A DNA stretch of 64,000 nucleotides. Origin: Cohnella sp. OV330. GTDB taxonomy: Bacteria > Bacillota > Bacilli > Paenibacillales > Paenibacillaceae. Where the stretch lies: positions 1-64,000 of the forward strand of contig NZ_FOKE01000008.1 of the NCBI RefSeq assembly GCF_900112065.1, read 5' to 3'. A program made the translations under genes and the position numbers. The notes beneath the pieces are model-generated. The model was given only the letters and a program-made list of their open reading frames with translations. It had not been told where the DNA came from and searched no databases. Shown piece by piece: positions 1 to 11,599 of the stretch (positions within the stretch are counted from its first letter, which is position 1; every line of letters begins with the position of its first letter).

Positions 1-1
1 C

Positions 2-2107
2 CGTCCTGCGGGCGGCCAAGGCGGCGGCGGTTACCAAGGCAACCGTCCTGCGGGCGGCGGCGGTTTCGGCGGCGGCGCGGGCAGAGGTCCGGCACCGGCT
101 CCGGCGGCAGCGGCAGGACGCGGCGGCCAAGGCGGCGGCTTCGGCAGCCGTCCGGGCGGACAGCGCAGCGACAACCGCGGCGGGGACAATCGCGGCGGCG
201 ACTTCAATCGCAACGGCGCTGGCGGTGCCAAGCGCAAGGACAACGATTTCAACCGGCGCTTTGAAGAATCCGGGCGAGGCGGTCCCCGCAAGGGCAAGGG
301 CGGTAAGAACGCCAGAGGCCGCAGCAACATGCCTCCGCGCGAGAAGATCGACAACACGCCGAAGAAAATCATTATCCGCGGCGAGATGACTGTCGGCGAT
401 ATGGCGAAGCTGCTCCATAAAGACGCTTCCGAGGTCATCAAGAAGCTGTTCATGATGGGCGTCATGGCGACGATCAACCAGGATCTCGACATGGATACGA
501 TCCTGCTCATCGCAGGCGAATTCGGCGTCGAGACAGAGGTCAAGATCGCAGTCGAAGACACCAACTTCGAGACGATCGAGGAAACGGACGAAGAGGCCGA
601 TCTGATCACGCGTCCGGCTGTCGTCACGATCATGGGCCACGTCGACCACGGCAAGACGACGCTGCTTGACGCGATCCGCGAGACGCAGGTCGCGAGCGGC
701 GAAGCCGGCGGCATCACCCAGCACATCGGCGCTTATCAAGTCGAAGTGCACGGTAAAAAAATTACGTTCCTGGATACGCCGGGTCACGAAGCGTTCACGA
801 CGATGCGTGCGCGCGGCGCCCAGGTGACCGATATTACGATTCTGGTCGTCGCGGCCGACGACGGCGTCATGCCGCAGACGGTCGAAGCGATCAACCACGC
901 GAAGGCGGCGAACGTGCCGATCATCGTGGCGGTCAACAAGATCGACAAGCCGGGCGCGAACCCGGACAAGGTGAAGCAGGAGCTGACCGAATACGGTCTC
1001 GTTCAAGAAGCTTGGGGCGGCGACACGATCTTCGTCGAACTGTCCGCCAAGCAGCGCCTGAACCTCGACGGCTTGCTCGAGATGATCCTGCTCGTGTCCG
1101 AAGTGAACGACTACAAGGCCAATCCCGACAAGCGTGCGCGCGGCACGGTCATCGAAGCCGAGCTCGACAAGGGCAAGGGGCCGATCGCCCGTATCCTCGT
1201 TCAGAACGGCACGCTTAAGGTCGGCGACGCCTTCGTCGCGGGCGACTGCTTCGGCCGGATCCGCGCGATGACCAACGACCGCGGACGCCGGGTTAAGGAA
1301 GCCGGACCTTCGACGCCGGTCGAGATCACCGGCTTGACGGAAGTGCCGCAAGCGGGCGATCCGTTCATGGTGTTCGAGGACGAGCGCAAAGCGCGAGAGA
1401 TCGCCGACAAGCGGTCGATCAAGACGCGTCAGGAATCGATGCGTTCCAACCAGAAGGTCACGCTCGAGGATCTGTTCAGCAAGATCAAGGAAGGCGAGAT
1501 CAAGGATCTGAACGTCATCCTGAAGGCGGACGTTCAAGGCTCGCTCGAAGCGCTCAAGGGCTCCCTCGAGAAGATCGAAGTCGAAGGCGTGCGCGTCAAG
1601 ACGATCCACAGCGGCGTCGGCGCGATCACCGAGTCGGACGTGTCGCTGGCGCTCGCGTCGGCCGCGATCGTCATCGGCTTCAACGTCCGTCCGGAGCCGC
1701 GCGCGGCGCAGGCGGCGGAGCAGGAAAAGGTCGACCTGCGTCTCCACCGCATCATCTACAAGGTGATCGAGGAGATCGAACAGGCGATGAAGGGCATGCT
1801 CGATCCGGTGTTCAAGGAGAAGGTCATCGGCCACGCCGAGGTCCGCGAGACGTTCAAGGTCAGCAAGGTCGGCACGATCGCCGGCTGCATGGTCACGGAC
1901 GGCAAGGTCGCCCGCAATGCCGAAGTGCGCCTCGTGCGCGGAGGCGTCGTCGCCTTCGAAGGCAAGATCGATTCCCTCAAGCGGTTCAAGGATGACGCGA
2001 AGGAAGTTTCGGAAGGCTATGAATGCGGCATTACGCTCGACAAGTTCAACGATCTTCAGATCGGCGACGTTCTCGAAGCGTTCATCATGGAGTCCGTCGA
2101 GCGTTAA
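2..2107 (+). CDS. infB: Translation initiation factor IF-2 (5' end outside the window)
   Basis: IF-2 is the GTPase that brings initiator fMet-tRNA to the 30S subunit and promotes subunit joining. The reading frame is open from base 2, so the gene starts upstream. The first ~100 visible codons are a Gly/Arg/Asn/Pro-rich linker with GGQGGG and RPAGG repeats. An IF2_N domain follows (about bases 365-545), then the G domain with GHVDHGKT (G1), DTPGHEAF (G3) and NKID (G4), and domains II to IV to the C-terminus. An internal ATG at 329 exists, but the linker continues in frame before it. rbfA follows 33 bases downstream, the usual nusA-infB-rbfA operon end. Confidence 0.97.
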   Translation, partial: RPAGGQGGGGYQGNRPAGGGGFGGGAGRGPAPAPAAAAGRGGQGGGFGSRPGGQRSDNRGGDNRGGDFNRNGAGGAKRKDNDFNRRFEESGRGGPRKGKGGKNARGRSNMPPREKIDNTPKKIIIRGEMTVGDMAKLLHKDASEVIKKLFMMGVMATINQDLDMDTILLIAGEFGVETEVKIAVEDTNFETIEETDEEADLITRPAVVTIMGHVDHGKTTLLDAIRETQVASGEAGGITQHIGAYQVEVHGKKITFLDTPGHEAFTTMRARGAQVTDITILVVAADDGVMPQTVEAINHAKAANVPIIVAVNKIDKPGANPDKVKQELTEYGLVQEAWGGDTIFVELSAKQRLNLDGLLEMILLVSEVNDYKANPDKRARGTVIEAELDKGKGPIARILVQNGTLKVGDAFVAGDCFGRIRAMTNDRGRRVKEAGPSTPVEITGLTEVPQAGDPFMVFEDERKAREIADKRSIKTRQESMRSNQKVTLEDLFSKIKEGEIKDLNVILKADVQGSLEALKGSLEKIEVEGVRVKTIHSGVGAITESDVSLALASAAIVIGFNVRPEPRAAQAAEQEKVDLRLHRIIYKVIEEIEQAMKGMLDPVFKEKVIGHAEVRETFKVSKVGTIAGCMVTDGKVARNAEVRLVRGGVVAFEGKIDSLKRFKDDAKEVSEGYECGITLDKFNDLQIGDVLEAFIMESVER

Positions 2108-2140
2108 TCCGCGCATGAAGCAGGGAAGAGGGGATGGACA

Positions 2141-2497
2141 GTGGCTAAATTCCGCGTCGGCCGTGTCGGCGAACAGATCAAGAAAGAGATCAGCTCGCTG
2201 ATCCAGACCGAGCTGAAGGATCCGCGCATCGGCTTTATCACGGTGACTGGCGTCGACGTGACGGGAGATCTGTCCCAGGCTCGCGTGTATCTAAGCATAT
2301 TGGGCAGCGACGAACAGAAAGAAGCGACGCTTCATGCGTTGGCCAAGGCCAAAGGGTTCCTGCGTTCTGAACTCGGCAACCGCATGCGCCTGCGGCATAC
2401 GCCCGAGATCGAATTTCGGTTCGACAGCTCGATCGCGTACGGCAGCAGGATCGAAGCGCTTCTGGCGGACATCAACAAAGGAAATCAGCCTTCATGA
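2141..2497 (+). CDS. rbfA: 30S ribosome-binding factor A
   Basis: RbfA helps 16S rRNA 5'-end processing and late 30S assembly, also in the cold. The 118-residue product opens [18 protein letters not shown], typical of the family, with the KH-like core through [20 protein letters not shown]. The start is GTG at 2141, preceded by a purine-rich ribosome-binding site (AGAGGGG, about 2127-2133). Its stop overlaps the nrnA start by four bases (ATGA), indicating translational coupling in the infB operon. Confidence 0.96.
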   Translation: MAKFRVGRVGEQIKKEISSLIQTELKDPRIGFITVTGVDVTGDLSQARVYLSILGSDEQKEATLHALAKAKGFLRSELGNRMRLRHTPEIEFRFDSSIAYGSRIEALLADINKGNQPS

Positions 2498-3498
2498 ACG
2501 CCTGGACAGCGCAGCTCGACGCCGCGGTCGACTTTATCCGGAAGCGGGACGACTTTCTCGTCGTCTCGCACGTTCAGCCCGACGGCGACGCCATCAGCTC
2601 TACGGTGACGGTCGCCTGGCTGCTGGGCAAGTTGGGCAAAAGCTACGCCATGTACAATGAAGGCCCCGTTCCCGAACGCCTGCATTACTTGATCGGGAGC
2701 GACCAGATCCAGACGAACGCGTCCGGCGAAGCCGGGCGCGCCTATCGTCATGTCATTGCAGTCGATTGCGCGGATTTTAGCCGCGTCGGCAATGCGACGG
2801 AGCGGTTCGACGAGAACTTCGAGATGCTGAACATCGATCATCATCCGACCAACAACGGCTTCGGCCTCGTTAACGTGCTGCGTTCGGATGCCGCCGCGAC
2901 GGCCGAGATCTTGTACGAATTGATCGAGCGGACGGGCATTGCCCTGGATAAGGACGCAGCGACTGCCATTTATACAGGCATGCTAACCGATACCGGTGGA
3001 TTCCGATACAGCAATACAACGCCGAACGTGCTCTCGATCGCTTCGCGCCTGATCGATCTGGGCGTGGACGGCCCGATGTTGGCCGAACTGTTGCTGGAGC
3101 GGATGACGCTGCAGCAGATGCTCGTCCTTCAACGGGCGCTGTCCCGTCTGACCTTCAGCGAAGACAAGCGCATCGCCTGGCTCTGGGTGACGCCCGAGGA
3201 TATGACGGAGACCGGCGCCAAAAACGAAGACCTGGAAGGCATCGTGAACTTTCCTCGCAACGTCGAGGGCGTCGAAGTCGGCATCCTATTCAAGCAAAAC
3301 GCGGAAACTTCGGTCAAGGTCAGCCTTCGTTCAACGGGGAAGGTCGACGTCGCTGCCGTCTCTCAGCAGTTCGACGGCGGCGGTCATGTGCGCGCGGCTG
3401 GCTGCAAAGTGACCGCGCCGCTCGAGGATGCGATCGGTCAATTGACGGCAGCCGTAGGAAAGGCGTTGGATTCGCATGACGCAAGCCAAAACGCATAA
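2494..3498 (+). CDS. nrnA: DHH-family oligoribonuclease / pAp phosphatase
   Basis: NrnA degrades short oligoribonucleotides (nanoRNA) and dephosphorylates 3'-phosphoadenosine 5'-phosphate. The 334-residue protein has the DHH signature blocks: QPDGDAIS near residue 30, [19 protein letters not shown], and the C-terminal DHHA1 motif [10 protein letters not shown]. Length matches B. subtilis NrnA (YtqI); the position between rbfA and truB is common in Firmicutes. It overlaps rbfA by 4 bases and truB by 23 bases. Confidence 0.95.
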   Translation: MNAWTAQLDAAVDFIRKRDDFLVVSHVQPDGDAISSTVTVAWLLGKLGKSYAMYNEGPVPERLHYLIGSDQIQTNASGEAGRAYRHVIAVDCADFSRVGNATERFDENFEMLNIDHHPTNNGFGLVNVLRSDAAATAEILYELIERTGIALDKDAATAIYTGMLTDTGGFRYSNTTPNVLSIASRLIDLGVDGPMLAELLLERMTLQQMLVLQRALSRLTFSEDKRIAWLWVTPEDMTETGAKNEDLEGIVNFPRNVEGVEVGILFKQNAETSVKVSLRSTGKVDVAAVSQQFDGGGHVRAAGCKVTAPLEDAIGQLTAAVGKALDSHDASQNA

Positions 3499-4408
3499 CT
3501 ATGAAGGCGTGCTGGCGGTATGGAAGCCCGCGGGCTGGACGTCTCACGACGTCGTGGCCAAAGCCCGGCGCATTCTCGGCGTCAAGCGGATCGGCCATAC
3601 CGGGACGTTGGACCCGGCAGTGACCGGCGTGCTGCCGATTTGCATCGGCAGGGCGACGCGAATGGTGGAGTATTTGCAGGAGCTTCCCAAAACGTACGAG
3701 GCGACGATCCGGTTCGGCATCGCCACCGACACCGAGGATTTGACCGGCGAGGTGCTGGAAACGTGCGACGCCGGCGGATTGACGGAAGCCGCGATCAGAG
3801 AGACGATTCTCTCTTTTGTCGGCGACATCATGCAAGTGCCGCCGATGGTTTCAGCCTTGAAGGTCGACGGCAAGCGGCTATACGAGCTGGCGAGAGAAGG
3901 CGTGACCATCGAACGCCAGGCGCGCCCGGTGACGATTCACGAGATCCGGATCGGGGAGATCAAGACCGGCGTGCCGCAGCCCGAGGCTTCGTTTTCGGTG
4001 CGCTGCTCGAAGGGCACCTACATCCGCACGCTTTGCGTCGATATCGGCCGCAAGCTTGGCGTACCTGCCGCGATGGCGGTTCTTAAGCGGACGGAAAGCG
4101 CGGGGCTCGCGCCAGGCGACAGCTTGACGCTCGAGGAGATCGCGCGCTTGCGGGAGAGCGAAGAACTGGGGAGCCGGCTCGTTCCGGCGGACAGCCTCGT
4201 TCCGTTTCCGCGCGCGACCGGCGGATCGCCCGCGGCTTCGAACGCGCGGCAGGGCAAGCCGATTCCGTTCGAACTGCTCGCTCCGGAGCCCGACCAAGCC
4301 GGTTTGTGGCGCCTCTATCGCGATGACGGCGCTTTTCTGGGCCTGTTCGAGTCGGACATGCCGGGCCGACGGCTCAAGGCTGTCAAAGTATTTCATCCGG
4401 AAGAGTGA
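3476..4408 (+). CDS. truB: tRNA pseudouridine(55) synthase
   Basis: TruB isomerises U55 of the tRNA T-loop to pseudouridine. The 310-residue product has the catalytic motif HTGTLDPAVTGVLP, with Asp at about residue 46, and the RCSKGTYIRTLC block that contacts RNA. The ATG at 3476 lies inside the end of nrnA, so translation is probably coupled. The C-terminal ~70 residues form the usual extra domain. A perfect hairpin lies just after the stop, before ribF. Confidence 0.96.
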   Translation: MTQAKTHNYEGVLAVWKPAGWTSHDVVAKARRILGVKRIGHTGTLDPAVTGVLPICIGRATRMVEYLQELPKTYEATIRFGIATDTEDLTGEVLETCDAGGLTEAAIRETILSFVGDIMQVPPMVSALKVDGKRLYELAREGVTIERQARPVTIHEIRIGEIKTGVPQPEASFSVRCSKGTYIRTLCVDIGRKLGVPAAMAVLKRTESAGLAPGDSLTLEEIARLRESEELGSRLVPADSLVPFPRATGGSPAASNARQGKPIPFELLAPEPDQAGLWRLYRDDGAFLGLFESDMPGRRLKAVKVFHPEE

Positions 4409-4414
4409 CTTAAA

Positions 4415-4434
4415 GGACCGCCTGAAGGCGGTCC
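4415..4434 (+). other. Hairpin between truB and ribF
   Basis: A perfect 8-bp stem, GGACCGCC paired with GGCGGTCC and closed by a TGAA loop, starts seven bases after the truB stop. Only a weak CTCTTTC follows, not a clean U-run. It may be a leaky terminator or an mRNA processing or stability element; ribF otherwise looks like part of the same operon. Confidence 0.6.
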
Positions 4435-4466
4435 GCGCTCTTTCGAAGATGCGGGAGGACGGCAAG

Positions 4467-5441
4467 GTGGAACGTTACGATTTGACTCATACGATGTTGA
4501 CGGCGGACGGCGGGCTGCCGCCCGGCGCTTGCCGGGACCGTATCGCGCTGGCGATCGGCTTTTTTGACGGCGTGCACAGAGGGCACGCCGAGGTGATCCG
4601 CCAGGCGGTGGCGTCCGCAAGAGAGCAAGGCTTCGCGCCTGCCGTGCTGACTTTCAGCCCGCATCCGCGAACCGTGCTCGGCAAGGACGGTTACCATACC
4701 GTTCTGACGCCGCTTGAGGACAAGCTGGCTTTGTTCGCCGAGCTGGGCGTCGAGTTGGCTTATGTCGTGGCGTTCGATCACGGCTTTGCGGAAGTGTCGG
4801 CTGAGAGTTTCGTCCGGCGCCTGCTGCTCCCGCTGGGGGTTCGATCCGCCGTCGTCGGCTTCGATTTCAGGTTCGGCCATCGCGGGCAAGGCGATGCGGA
4901 GGCGCTCCGGCGACTCAGCGAAGGCGCGATCTCGGTTCGCGTCGTCGAGCCGGTCTTCGAAGGCGATGCGAAGATCAGCAGCACCCGGATTCGCGCTTGT
5001 CTGGCGGCCGGCGATTGCGAAGCGGCATCCGTGCTGCTCGGGCGCCCTTACGCGATTTCGGGCGAGATCGTCCACGGCGACGCGCGCGGCCGCTTGCTCG
5101 GCTTTCCGACGGCGAACATGCAGCCGGCCGTCCCGTACGTCATTCCGAGGCATGGCGTCTACGCGGTGACCGTCGGCGGCGCGAACGAAGGGACGCTCGA
5201 GCTGGGCGGCGTCATCAACGTCGGCGTTCGCCCGACGTTTGACGCGCCGGGCGGCGCGCCGAGGCTGGAGACCAATCTGTTCGATTTCGAAGGCGATCTG
5301 TACGGGCGTACGCTGACCGTGCGGTTCCACCGATTTTTGCGCCCGGAGACGAAGTTCGCTTCCTTCGACGAGCTCAAGTCGCAGATCGGCAGAGACGCCG
5401 AGCAGGCCCGCGAGGAGCTGCGGGCGCTTGGATTGCGCTGA
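4467..5441 (+). CDS. ribF: Bifunctional riboflavin kinase / FAD synthetase
   Basis: RibF phosphorylates riboflavin to FMN and adenylates FMN to FAD. The N-terminal nucleotidyltransferase domain shows IGFFDGVHRGH near residue 32 and TFSPHPRTVL; the C-terminal riboflavin kinase domain shows GRLLGFPTANM. I chose GTG at 4467 because GGGAGG lies eight bases upstream and the resulting 324 residues match the family length. The frame is open further 5', and an ATG at 4449 is possible but lacks a good ribosome-binding site. Confidence 0.93.
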   Translation: MERYDLTHTMLTADGGLPPGACRDRIALAIGFFDGVHRGHAEVIRQAVASAREQGFAPAVLTFSPHPRTVLGKDGYHTVLTPLEDKLALFAELGVELAYVVAFDHGFAEVSAESFVRRLLLPLGVRSAVVGFDFRFGHRGQGDAEALRRLSEGAISVRVVEPVFEGDAKISSTRIRACLAAGDCEAASVLLGRPYAISGEIVHGDARGRLLGFPTANMQPAVPYVIPRHGVYAVTVGGANEGTLELGGVINVGVRPTFDAPGGAPRLETNLFDFEGDLYGRTLTVRFHRFLRPETKFASFDELKSQIGRDAEQAREELRALGLR

Positions 5442-5468
5442 GGCCGTCGCCTCGGATTCAGGCACTTG

Positions 5469-5498
5469 TTGCTATGATCATAGGCATTGTGCTATACT
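5469..5498 (+). promoter_or_regulatory. Sigma-A promoter for rpsO
   Basis: TTGCTA (5469-5474) and TATACT (5493-5498) are separated by 18 bases, and TG precedes the -10 at the extended position. It lies in the ribF-rpsO gap and would give a leader of roughly 110 bases. Confidence 0.7.
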
Positions 5499-5514
5499 AT
5501 TGAACGTTGTCGGC

Positions 5515-5612
5515 TGTGCCGGCTTCATAAGAACCTTGGCTTGGCCGGACGCTCTCACCGGCGACAGCTCGGCCACAGGCGATTAGACAAATCGAACACG
5601 GAGGTGATTGGG
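5515..5612 (+). promoter_or_regulatory. Structured rpsO leader, possible S15 autoregulatory site
   Basis: The rpsO 5' leader contains nested complementarity, including TGGCCG (about 5541-5546) with CGGCCA further on and CGC with GGCG inside. Many bacteria control rpsO by S15 binding its own leader. The fold and the S15 contact points were not computed, so this is an inference from position and partial pairing. Confidence 0.35.
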
Positions 5613-5882
5613 ATGGCATTGACGCAAGAGCGCAAACAAGAACTGATCGAGCTGCACAAGACGCACGCTTCGGACACCGGATCCCCGGAAGTTCAAATCG
5701 CGATCCTGACGGAAAACATCAACAACCTGACGACCCACTTCAGGTCCCACAAGAAGGACCACCACTCGCGCCGCGGCCTGCTTAAGATGGTCGGCCAACG
5801 TCGCAAGCTGCTGGCATACCTGAAGAACAAGGACGTCAAGCGTTACAGCGCGCTGATCGAGAAGCTCGGCCTGCGCCGTTAA
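5613..5882 (+). CDS. rpsO: 30S ribosomal protein S15
   Basis: S15 is a primary 16S rRNA binding protein of the small-subunit platform. The 89-residue length and sequence ([41 protein letters not shown] end) are typical. ACGGAGGTGA ends eight bases before the ATG. The gene has its own promoter and terminator, and pnp follows, as in most bacteria. Confidence 0.99.
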   Translation: MALTQERKQELIELHKTHASDTGSPEVQIAILTENINNLTTHFRSHKKDHHSRRGLLKMVGQRRKLLAYLKNKDVKRYSALIEKLGLRR

Positions 5883-5897
5883 TTCGCTTAGCGACAC

Positions 5898-5951
5898 AAG
5901 CAACCTGCTTAGCCAGTCGGGCATCGGCCCGGGGCGGCGGGTTGCTTTTTT
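5898..5951 (+). terminator. Rho-independent terminator after rpsO
   Basis: AAGCAACC (5898-5905) pairs with GGTTGCTT (5940-5947) around a GC-rich internal region, followed by a T-run. Confidence 0.75.
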
Positions 5952-6050
5952 CAAGCTTAGGGGTTGTTATCGACGCCTAAGATTCGTCCGGCAGGAAATA
6001 ATAGAGAGTATGTCGAATTTACATATGTCTAATTTAGAGGAGGGATTGCA

Positions 6051-8156
<2,106 letters not shown>

Positions 8157-8191
8157 TGGCCGCCAGCTCATCCAACCGCATATCACAAGCA

Positions 8192-8222
8192 AAAGAGACC
8201 GGTTTTTTCAGTCTCTTTTTTT
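8192..8222 (+). terminator. Rho-independent terminator after pnp
   Basis: AAAGAGAC (8192-8199) pairs with GTCTCTTT (8211-8218), followed by a T-run. Confidence 0.85.
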
Positions 8223-8276
8223 ATTTGCTTATAAATCGCTGTCCGCAGTCAGGAGTTATTCGCTCGCCGTCCCGTT

Positions 8277-8305
8277 TCATATTATCCGCCTCATTTGCAT
8301 AGGAT
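8277..8305 (+). promoter_or_regulatory. Putative sigma-E promoter for ylxY
   Basis: TCATATT (8277-8283) matches the sigma-E -35 consensus KMATATT fully. After 14 bases, CATAGGAT (8298-8305) matches the -10 CATACAnT in part (CATA and the last T). It lies about 50 bases before ylxY, whose family is linked to sporulation. Confidence 0.5.
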
Positions 8306-8356
8306 GTAGACAAGCGATGGGCGCATCCGCGCCCGGATGGGAGCTGGGAATCAGCC

Positions 8357-9409
8357 ATGAGCAAAACGCGTTGGCCATCTGCGGTCATGCTGGCGCTGCT
8401 CGTCATATTGCTCGGGGCGGGGCGGTACGGTCCGTTGCACGCCTACGTGGAATCCGCCAAGTCCGCGAGCGGAGAGGCGACGTACGCGGAGACGGGATTC
8501 CTCGGCGATAAGGACCAGCTGGCGGAAGAGCAAGCGAGCGGGGAAGAACCGCTGAAAGCGTGGTTGAAGGCGGAAGCGCAAAAGCGCGCGATATCGCCAA
8601 GGGACGCCGTCGTCGACCGCGTATGGAAGGCAATACCGGGTTATAACGGCAGGGCGGTGGACGTGGACGCGACATATGCCAAAGCAGCGGCCGCGGGTTG
8701 GACGGCCGAGTCCGCATCGGCGGCGCCGGACAAGGTGCCGTGGGTGTACAAGGAGATCGCGCCCAAAGTATCGCTGCGGGATCTGCCGCCTTCGCCGGTC
8801 TATCGCGGCAATTCGGCGAAGCCTGCGGTCGGTCTGATGATCAATGTCGCATGGGGCAACGAATATTTATCTTCTATATTAAATACGCTGGACGAAGAGC
8901 ATGTGAAAGCGACGTTTTTTCTGGACGGAAGCTGGCTTAGCAAAAACAAGGAAGCGGCTGATGAGATCAAACGGCGCGGTCACGAAGTATCCAATCACGC
9001 GTACTCCCACAAAAACATGAGTACGATTTCGGACGCCAAGCAGCTCGAAGAGATCGCCAAGACGCAATCGCTGCTGAAAAAGACGCTGGACATCGACAAC
9101 CGCTTGTTCGCGCCGCCCTCCGGCGATTTTGACGCCAGAACGGTACGAATCGCCGCCGGCCTCGGGCTGACCACCGTCCTGTGGACGCTGGACACCGTCG
9201 ACTGGAAGCGTCCGCCCGCTGCGGGCGTCGTTGCGAAGATCGCGGCTGGCGTAGGTCCGGGTACGCTCATTCTCATGCATCCGACGTCGACGACGGAGCA
9301 AGCGTTGAAGGGAATCATCCGTCAGTCCAGGGCGAAGGGGCTCGTACCGGGAACGGTATCCGAGGTGCTGTCCGAACGGCGGTTGGATGCCGCGGCGCTG
9401 GGTAATTAA
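8357..9409 (+). CDS. ylxY: YlxY-type polysaccharide deacetylase homologue (sporulation)
   Basis: The 350-residue protein has an N-terminal membrane anchor or signal (residues 6-22) and a C-terminal NodB-type fold from about residue 150. The HxxxH metal-binding motif is visible in NHAYSHKN, but the usual catalytic TFDDG motif is replaced by INVAWGNEY, so classical deacetylase activity is doubtful. The same change is, to my knowledge, typical of YlxY. The position between pnp and mlpA matches B. subtilis. A sigma-E-like promoter lies just upstream. Confidence 0.85.
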   Translation: MSKTRWPSAVMLALLVILLGAGRYGPLHAYVESAKSASGEATYAETGFLGDKDQLAEEQASGEEPLKAWLKAEAQKRAISPRDAVVDRVWKAIPGYNGRAVDVDATYAKAAAAGWTAESASAAPDKVPWVYKEIAPKVSLRDLPPSPVYRGNSAKPAVGLMINVAWGNEYLSSILNTLDEEHVKATFFLDGSWLSKNKEAADEIKRRGHEVSNHAYSHKNMSTISDAKQLEEIAKTQSLLKKTLDIDNRLFAPPSGDFDARTVRIAAGLGLTTVLWTLDTVDWKRPPAAGVVAKIAAGVGPGTLILMHPTSTTEQALKGIIRQSRAKGLVPGTVSEVLSERRLDAAALGN

Positions 9410-9500
9410 TTGTTCATGGAGGCGCTTTGGGGGCATCTTCGGTTGTGAGGGATGTCGATTTTTGATATCATGTTATCATTCATGGCAAGGGGGAGAACGG

Positions 9501-10781
9501 TTGAACAAGTACACGCTGAAGAACGGCTTGCGCGTGATGATCGAGAATATCCCGACCAGCAGGTCGGTTGCGTTCGGCATTTGGGTGAAGACGGGGTCCC
9601 GATACGAGACGACGGCGGACAACGGAATCTCGCATTTCGTCGAGCATATGCTGTTCAAGGGCACGCGCCGCCATTCGGCGAAGGATATCGCCGACCGCTT
9701 CGACGGGATCGGCGGCAACGTCAACGCCTTCACCGCCAAGGAGTACACCTGCTACTACGCCAAGGTTCTCGATCAGCATTTGCCGATCGCCGTGGATATT
9801 TTGTCGGACATGTTCTTCGAATCCCAACTCGCCGAAGAAGAGCTGGCGAAGGAAAAGAACGTGATCCTCGAAGAGATCGCCATGTATGACGATACGCCGG
9901 ACGACACGGTTCACGACCTGGCTTCGACGGCGGCATTCGGCGATCACCCGCTGGCCTACTCGATCCTGGGAACCGCAGAGCGCCTGCACGCGATGGGACC
10001 GGACGATCTGCGAGGATACATGTCGCGCAGGTATACGATCGAAAATACGGTCGTCAGCCTCGCGGGCAACGTGGACGAGAGCGTGCTGAATTTGCTCGAA
10101 AAACACTTCGGCGACTTTGCGATTCATTCGGAAGCGCCTACGTTGTCCGCCCCCGCATTCAGGCCGGACGCGCTGTTCCATGCCAAAAAGACCGAGCAGA
10201 ATCATTTGTGCCTCACCTTTCCGGGCTGTCCGATCGACGATCCGAAGATGTATGCGATGACGCTGCTCAACAATGCGATCGGCGGCGGCATGAGCTCGCG
10301 CTTGTTCCAGGAGATTCGGGAAAAACGCGGGTTGGCTTATTCGGTCTATTCGTACCATACGAGCAATGCGGACAGCGGGCTGTTCACCGTTTACGCGGGC
10401 ACGGCGCCGAAGCAGACGCGAGACGTATACGATCTGACGATGGAGATGCTCGCCGAAGTGCATGCCAAAGGTCTGAGCGAAGCCGAAGTGAGCCGTGGCA
10501 AGGAACAGCTCAAGGGCAACCTCATCTTGAGCCTCGAGAGCACGAGCAGCCGCATGAACCGGTTGGGCAAAAACGAGCTGATGCTCGGACGCCATCTGTC
10601 GCTCGACGAGATGATCGAACGGATCGATGCCGTTACGATGGACGACGTCGCGCACATGATGAACCGTATTATGAGTCAGCCGGCTGCTTTGGCGCTTGTC
10701 GGTTCGCAAGAAAAGGTGTTGTCGGGAATAGGGAGGGAATTCGTTGTATCCAATCCAGTTGAAGCGGCTGCCGGGGAATGA
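9501..10781 (+). CDS. mlpA: M16 family zinc metallopeptidase (MlpA/YmxG type)
   Basis: This is a processing-protease-like M16 peptidase. The inverted zinc motif HFVEH is at about residues 45-49, followed by MLFKGT, and the downstream Glu-rich [10 protein letters not shown] segment supplies the third ligand. The start is TTG at 9501, with AAGGGGGAG five to six bases upstream, giving [11 protein letters not shown] as the N-terminus, as in family members; the product is 426 residues. The frame is open upstream without homology. The 3' end overlaps dut by 38 bases. Confidence 0.92.
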   Translation: MNKYTLKNGLRVMIENIPTSRSVAFGIWVKTGSRYETTADNGISHFVEHMLFKGTRRHSAKDIADRFDGIGGNVNAFTAKEYTCYYAKVLDQHLPIAVDILSDMFFESQLAEEELAKEKNVILEEIAMYDDTPDDTVHDLASTAAFGDHPLAYSILGTAERLHAMGPDDLRGYMSRRYTIENTVVSLAGNVDESVLNLLEKHFGDFAIHSEAPTLSAPAFRPDALFHAKKTEQNHLCLTFPGCPIDDPKMYAMTLLNNAIGGGMSSRLFQEIREKRGLAYSVYSYHTSNADSGLFTVYAGTAPKQTRDVYDLTMEMLAEVHAKGLSEAEVSRGKEQLKGNLILSLESTSSRMNRLGKNELMLGRHLSLDEMIERIDAVTMDDVAHMMNRIMSQPAALALVGSQEKVLSGIGREFVVSNPVEAAAGE

Positions 10782-11187
10782 AGACGTTCCGCTGCCTCGC
10801 CGGATGTCCGAATGTGCGGCGGGATTCGATCTGCACGCCGCTGTCGCCGAGCCGGTCGTGCTCGCGCCGGGCGAGCGGGCTTTGATCCCGGCGGGCTTCG
10901 CGATGGCGATGCCTGCAGAACTCGAAGCGCAGATCAGGCCGCGCAGCGGTCTCGCCTACAAGCACGGCATTACTTGCCTGAACTCGCCGGGAACGATCGA
11001 TGCGGATTACCGCGGCGAAGTGAAGGTGCTGCTCGTGAATTTGGGACAGCAGCCTTTCGCGATCGAGCGCGGCGAGCGCATCGCGCAGATGGTGTTCCAG
11101 CGGGTGCCTCAGGTTACGATCGAAGAGACCGACGAGCTGCCGGATACGGTACGCGGCGCTGGCGGTTTCGGACATACGGGCGTTTGA
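10744..11187 (+). CDS. dut: Deoxyuridine 5'-triphosphate nucleotidohydrolase
   Basis: dUTPase hydrolyses dUTP to dUMP and pyrophosphate, keeping uracil out of DNA and feeding dTMP synthesis. All trimeric dUTPase motifs are visible: [43 protein letters not shown] and the C-terminal [10 protein letters not shown] arm. The 147-residue length is normal. Start is TTG at 10744, with AGGGAGG upstream inside mlpA, so translation is coupled to the peptidase. A strong terminator follows. Confidence 0.96.
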   Translation: MYPIQLKRLPGNEDVPLPRRMSECAAGFDLHAAVAEPVVLAPGERALIPAGFAMAMPAELEAQIRPRSGLAYKHGITCLNSPGTIDADYRGEVKVLLVNLGQQPFAIERGERIAQMVFQRVPQVTIEETDELPDTVRGAGGFGHTGV

Positions 11188-11191
11188 ACGT

Positions 11192-11233
11192 AAACGTCTT
11201 GCAGGGCATGCTTGCCCAGCAAGACGTTTTTTT
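11192..11233 (+). terminator. Rho-independent terminator after dut
   Basis: AAACGTCTTGC (11192-11202) pairs with GCAAGACGTTT (11219-11229), and a T-run follows. Confidence 0.92.
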
Positions 11234-11391
11234 ATGGCCTGTGAACCATTAGCGCCACTCGGCAGTCTAATGTGGCGAATGAGGTCGGGCGCGTGGCGGC
11301 GGAAGGGGAAGCGAAGCGATGCTGAGGCCTGTTGGCAACGGACAGTCGGCGGGAGCCGGAGCTTCCGGCCGCTCGGCGAATCGTTCGTTCG

Positions 11392-11422
11392 GCGCGAGGC
11401 GAAAAACGCTTCGCGCTTTTTT
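11392..11422 (+). terminator. Second terminator in the dut-dpaA gap
   Basis: GCGCGAGGCG (11392-11401) pairs over ten positions (one G-T) with CGCTTCGCGC (11407-11416), closed by an A-rich loop and followed by TTTTTT. No gene ends here, so it either backs up the dut terminator or ends a short unannotated transcript. Confidence 0.8.
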
Positions 11423-11452
11423 GTTGCCCTTCGCGGCAGCGCCTTACTCCGC

Positions 11453-11480
11453 ACCCGCCGGGGGGCGCCTGCATACGATG
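11453..11480 (+). promoter_or_regulatory. Putative sigma-K promoter for dpaAB
   Basis: AC (11453-11454, in GCACC) is 17 bases from CATACGATG (11472-11480), matching the sigma-K pattern AC-N17-CATAnnnTA except for the final base. Dipicolinate synthase is made in the mother cell under sigma-K in B. subtilis, which supports the call. Confidence 0.5.
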
Positions 11481-11599
11481 AGCTATGCAAGTCGCGATGC
11501 GTGCCGCCCGAGCCGCGACGCCATCGCCCGGGAGGCATCGACCTGGGCCGTCTGCGCTGAGGAAGCCGCTAGGCGCCAAGGTCAAAGGAGGGAGAAGTC

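Larger units (their letters stand above)
11234..11599 (+). other. Non-coding gap between dut and dpaA
   Basis: This 366-base stretch holds no convincing gene; its open frames are GC-skewed and lack ribosome-binding sites. B. subtilis has ymxH in this position, and nothing like its PRC-barrel sequence is visible. The gap contains a second terminator (11392-11422) and a sigma-K-like promoter (11453-11480). AAGGAGGGAG near its end serves dpaA. Confidence 0.7.

Noticed and set aside
31-726. Long minus-strand frame opposite infB
   Set aside because: It mirrors the GC-rich linker and G domain of infB, is Pro/Arg-rich, and has no ribosome-binding site.
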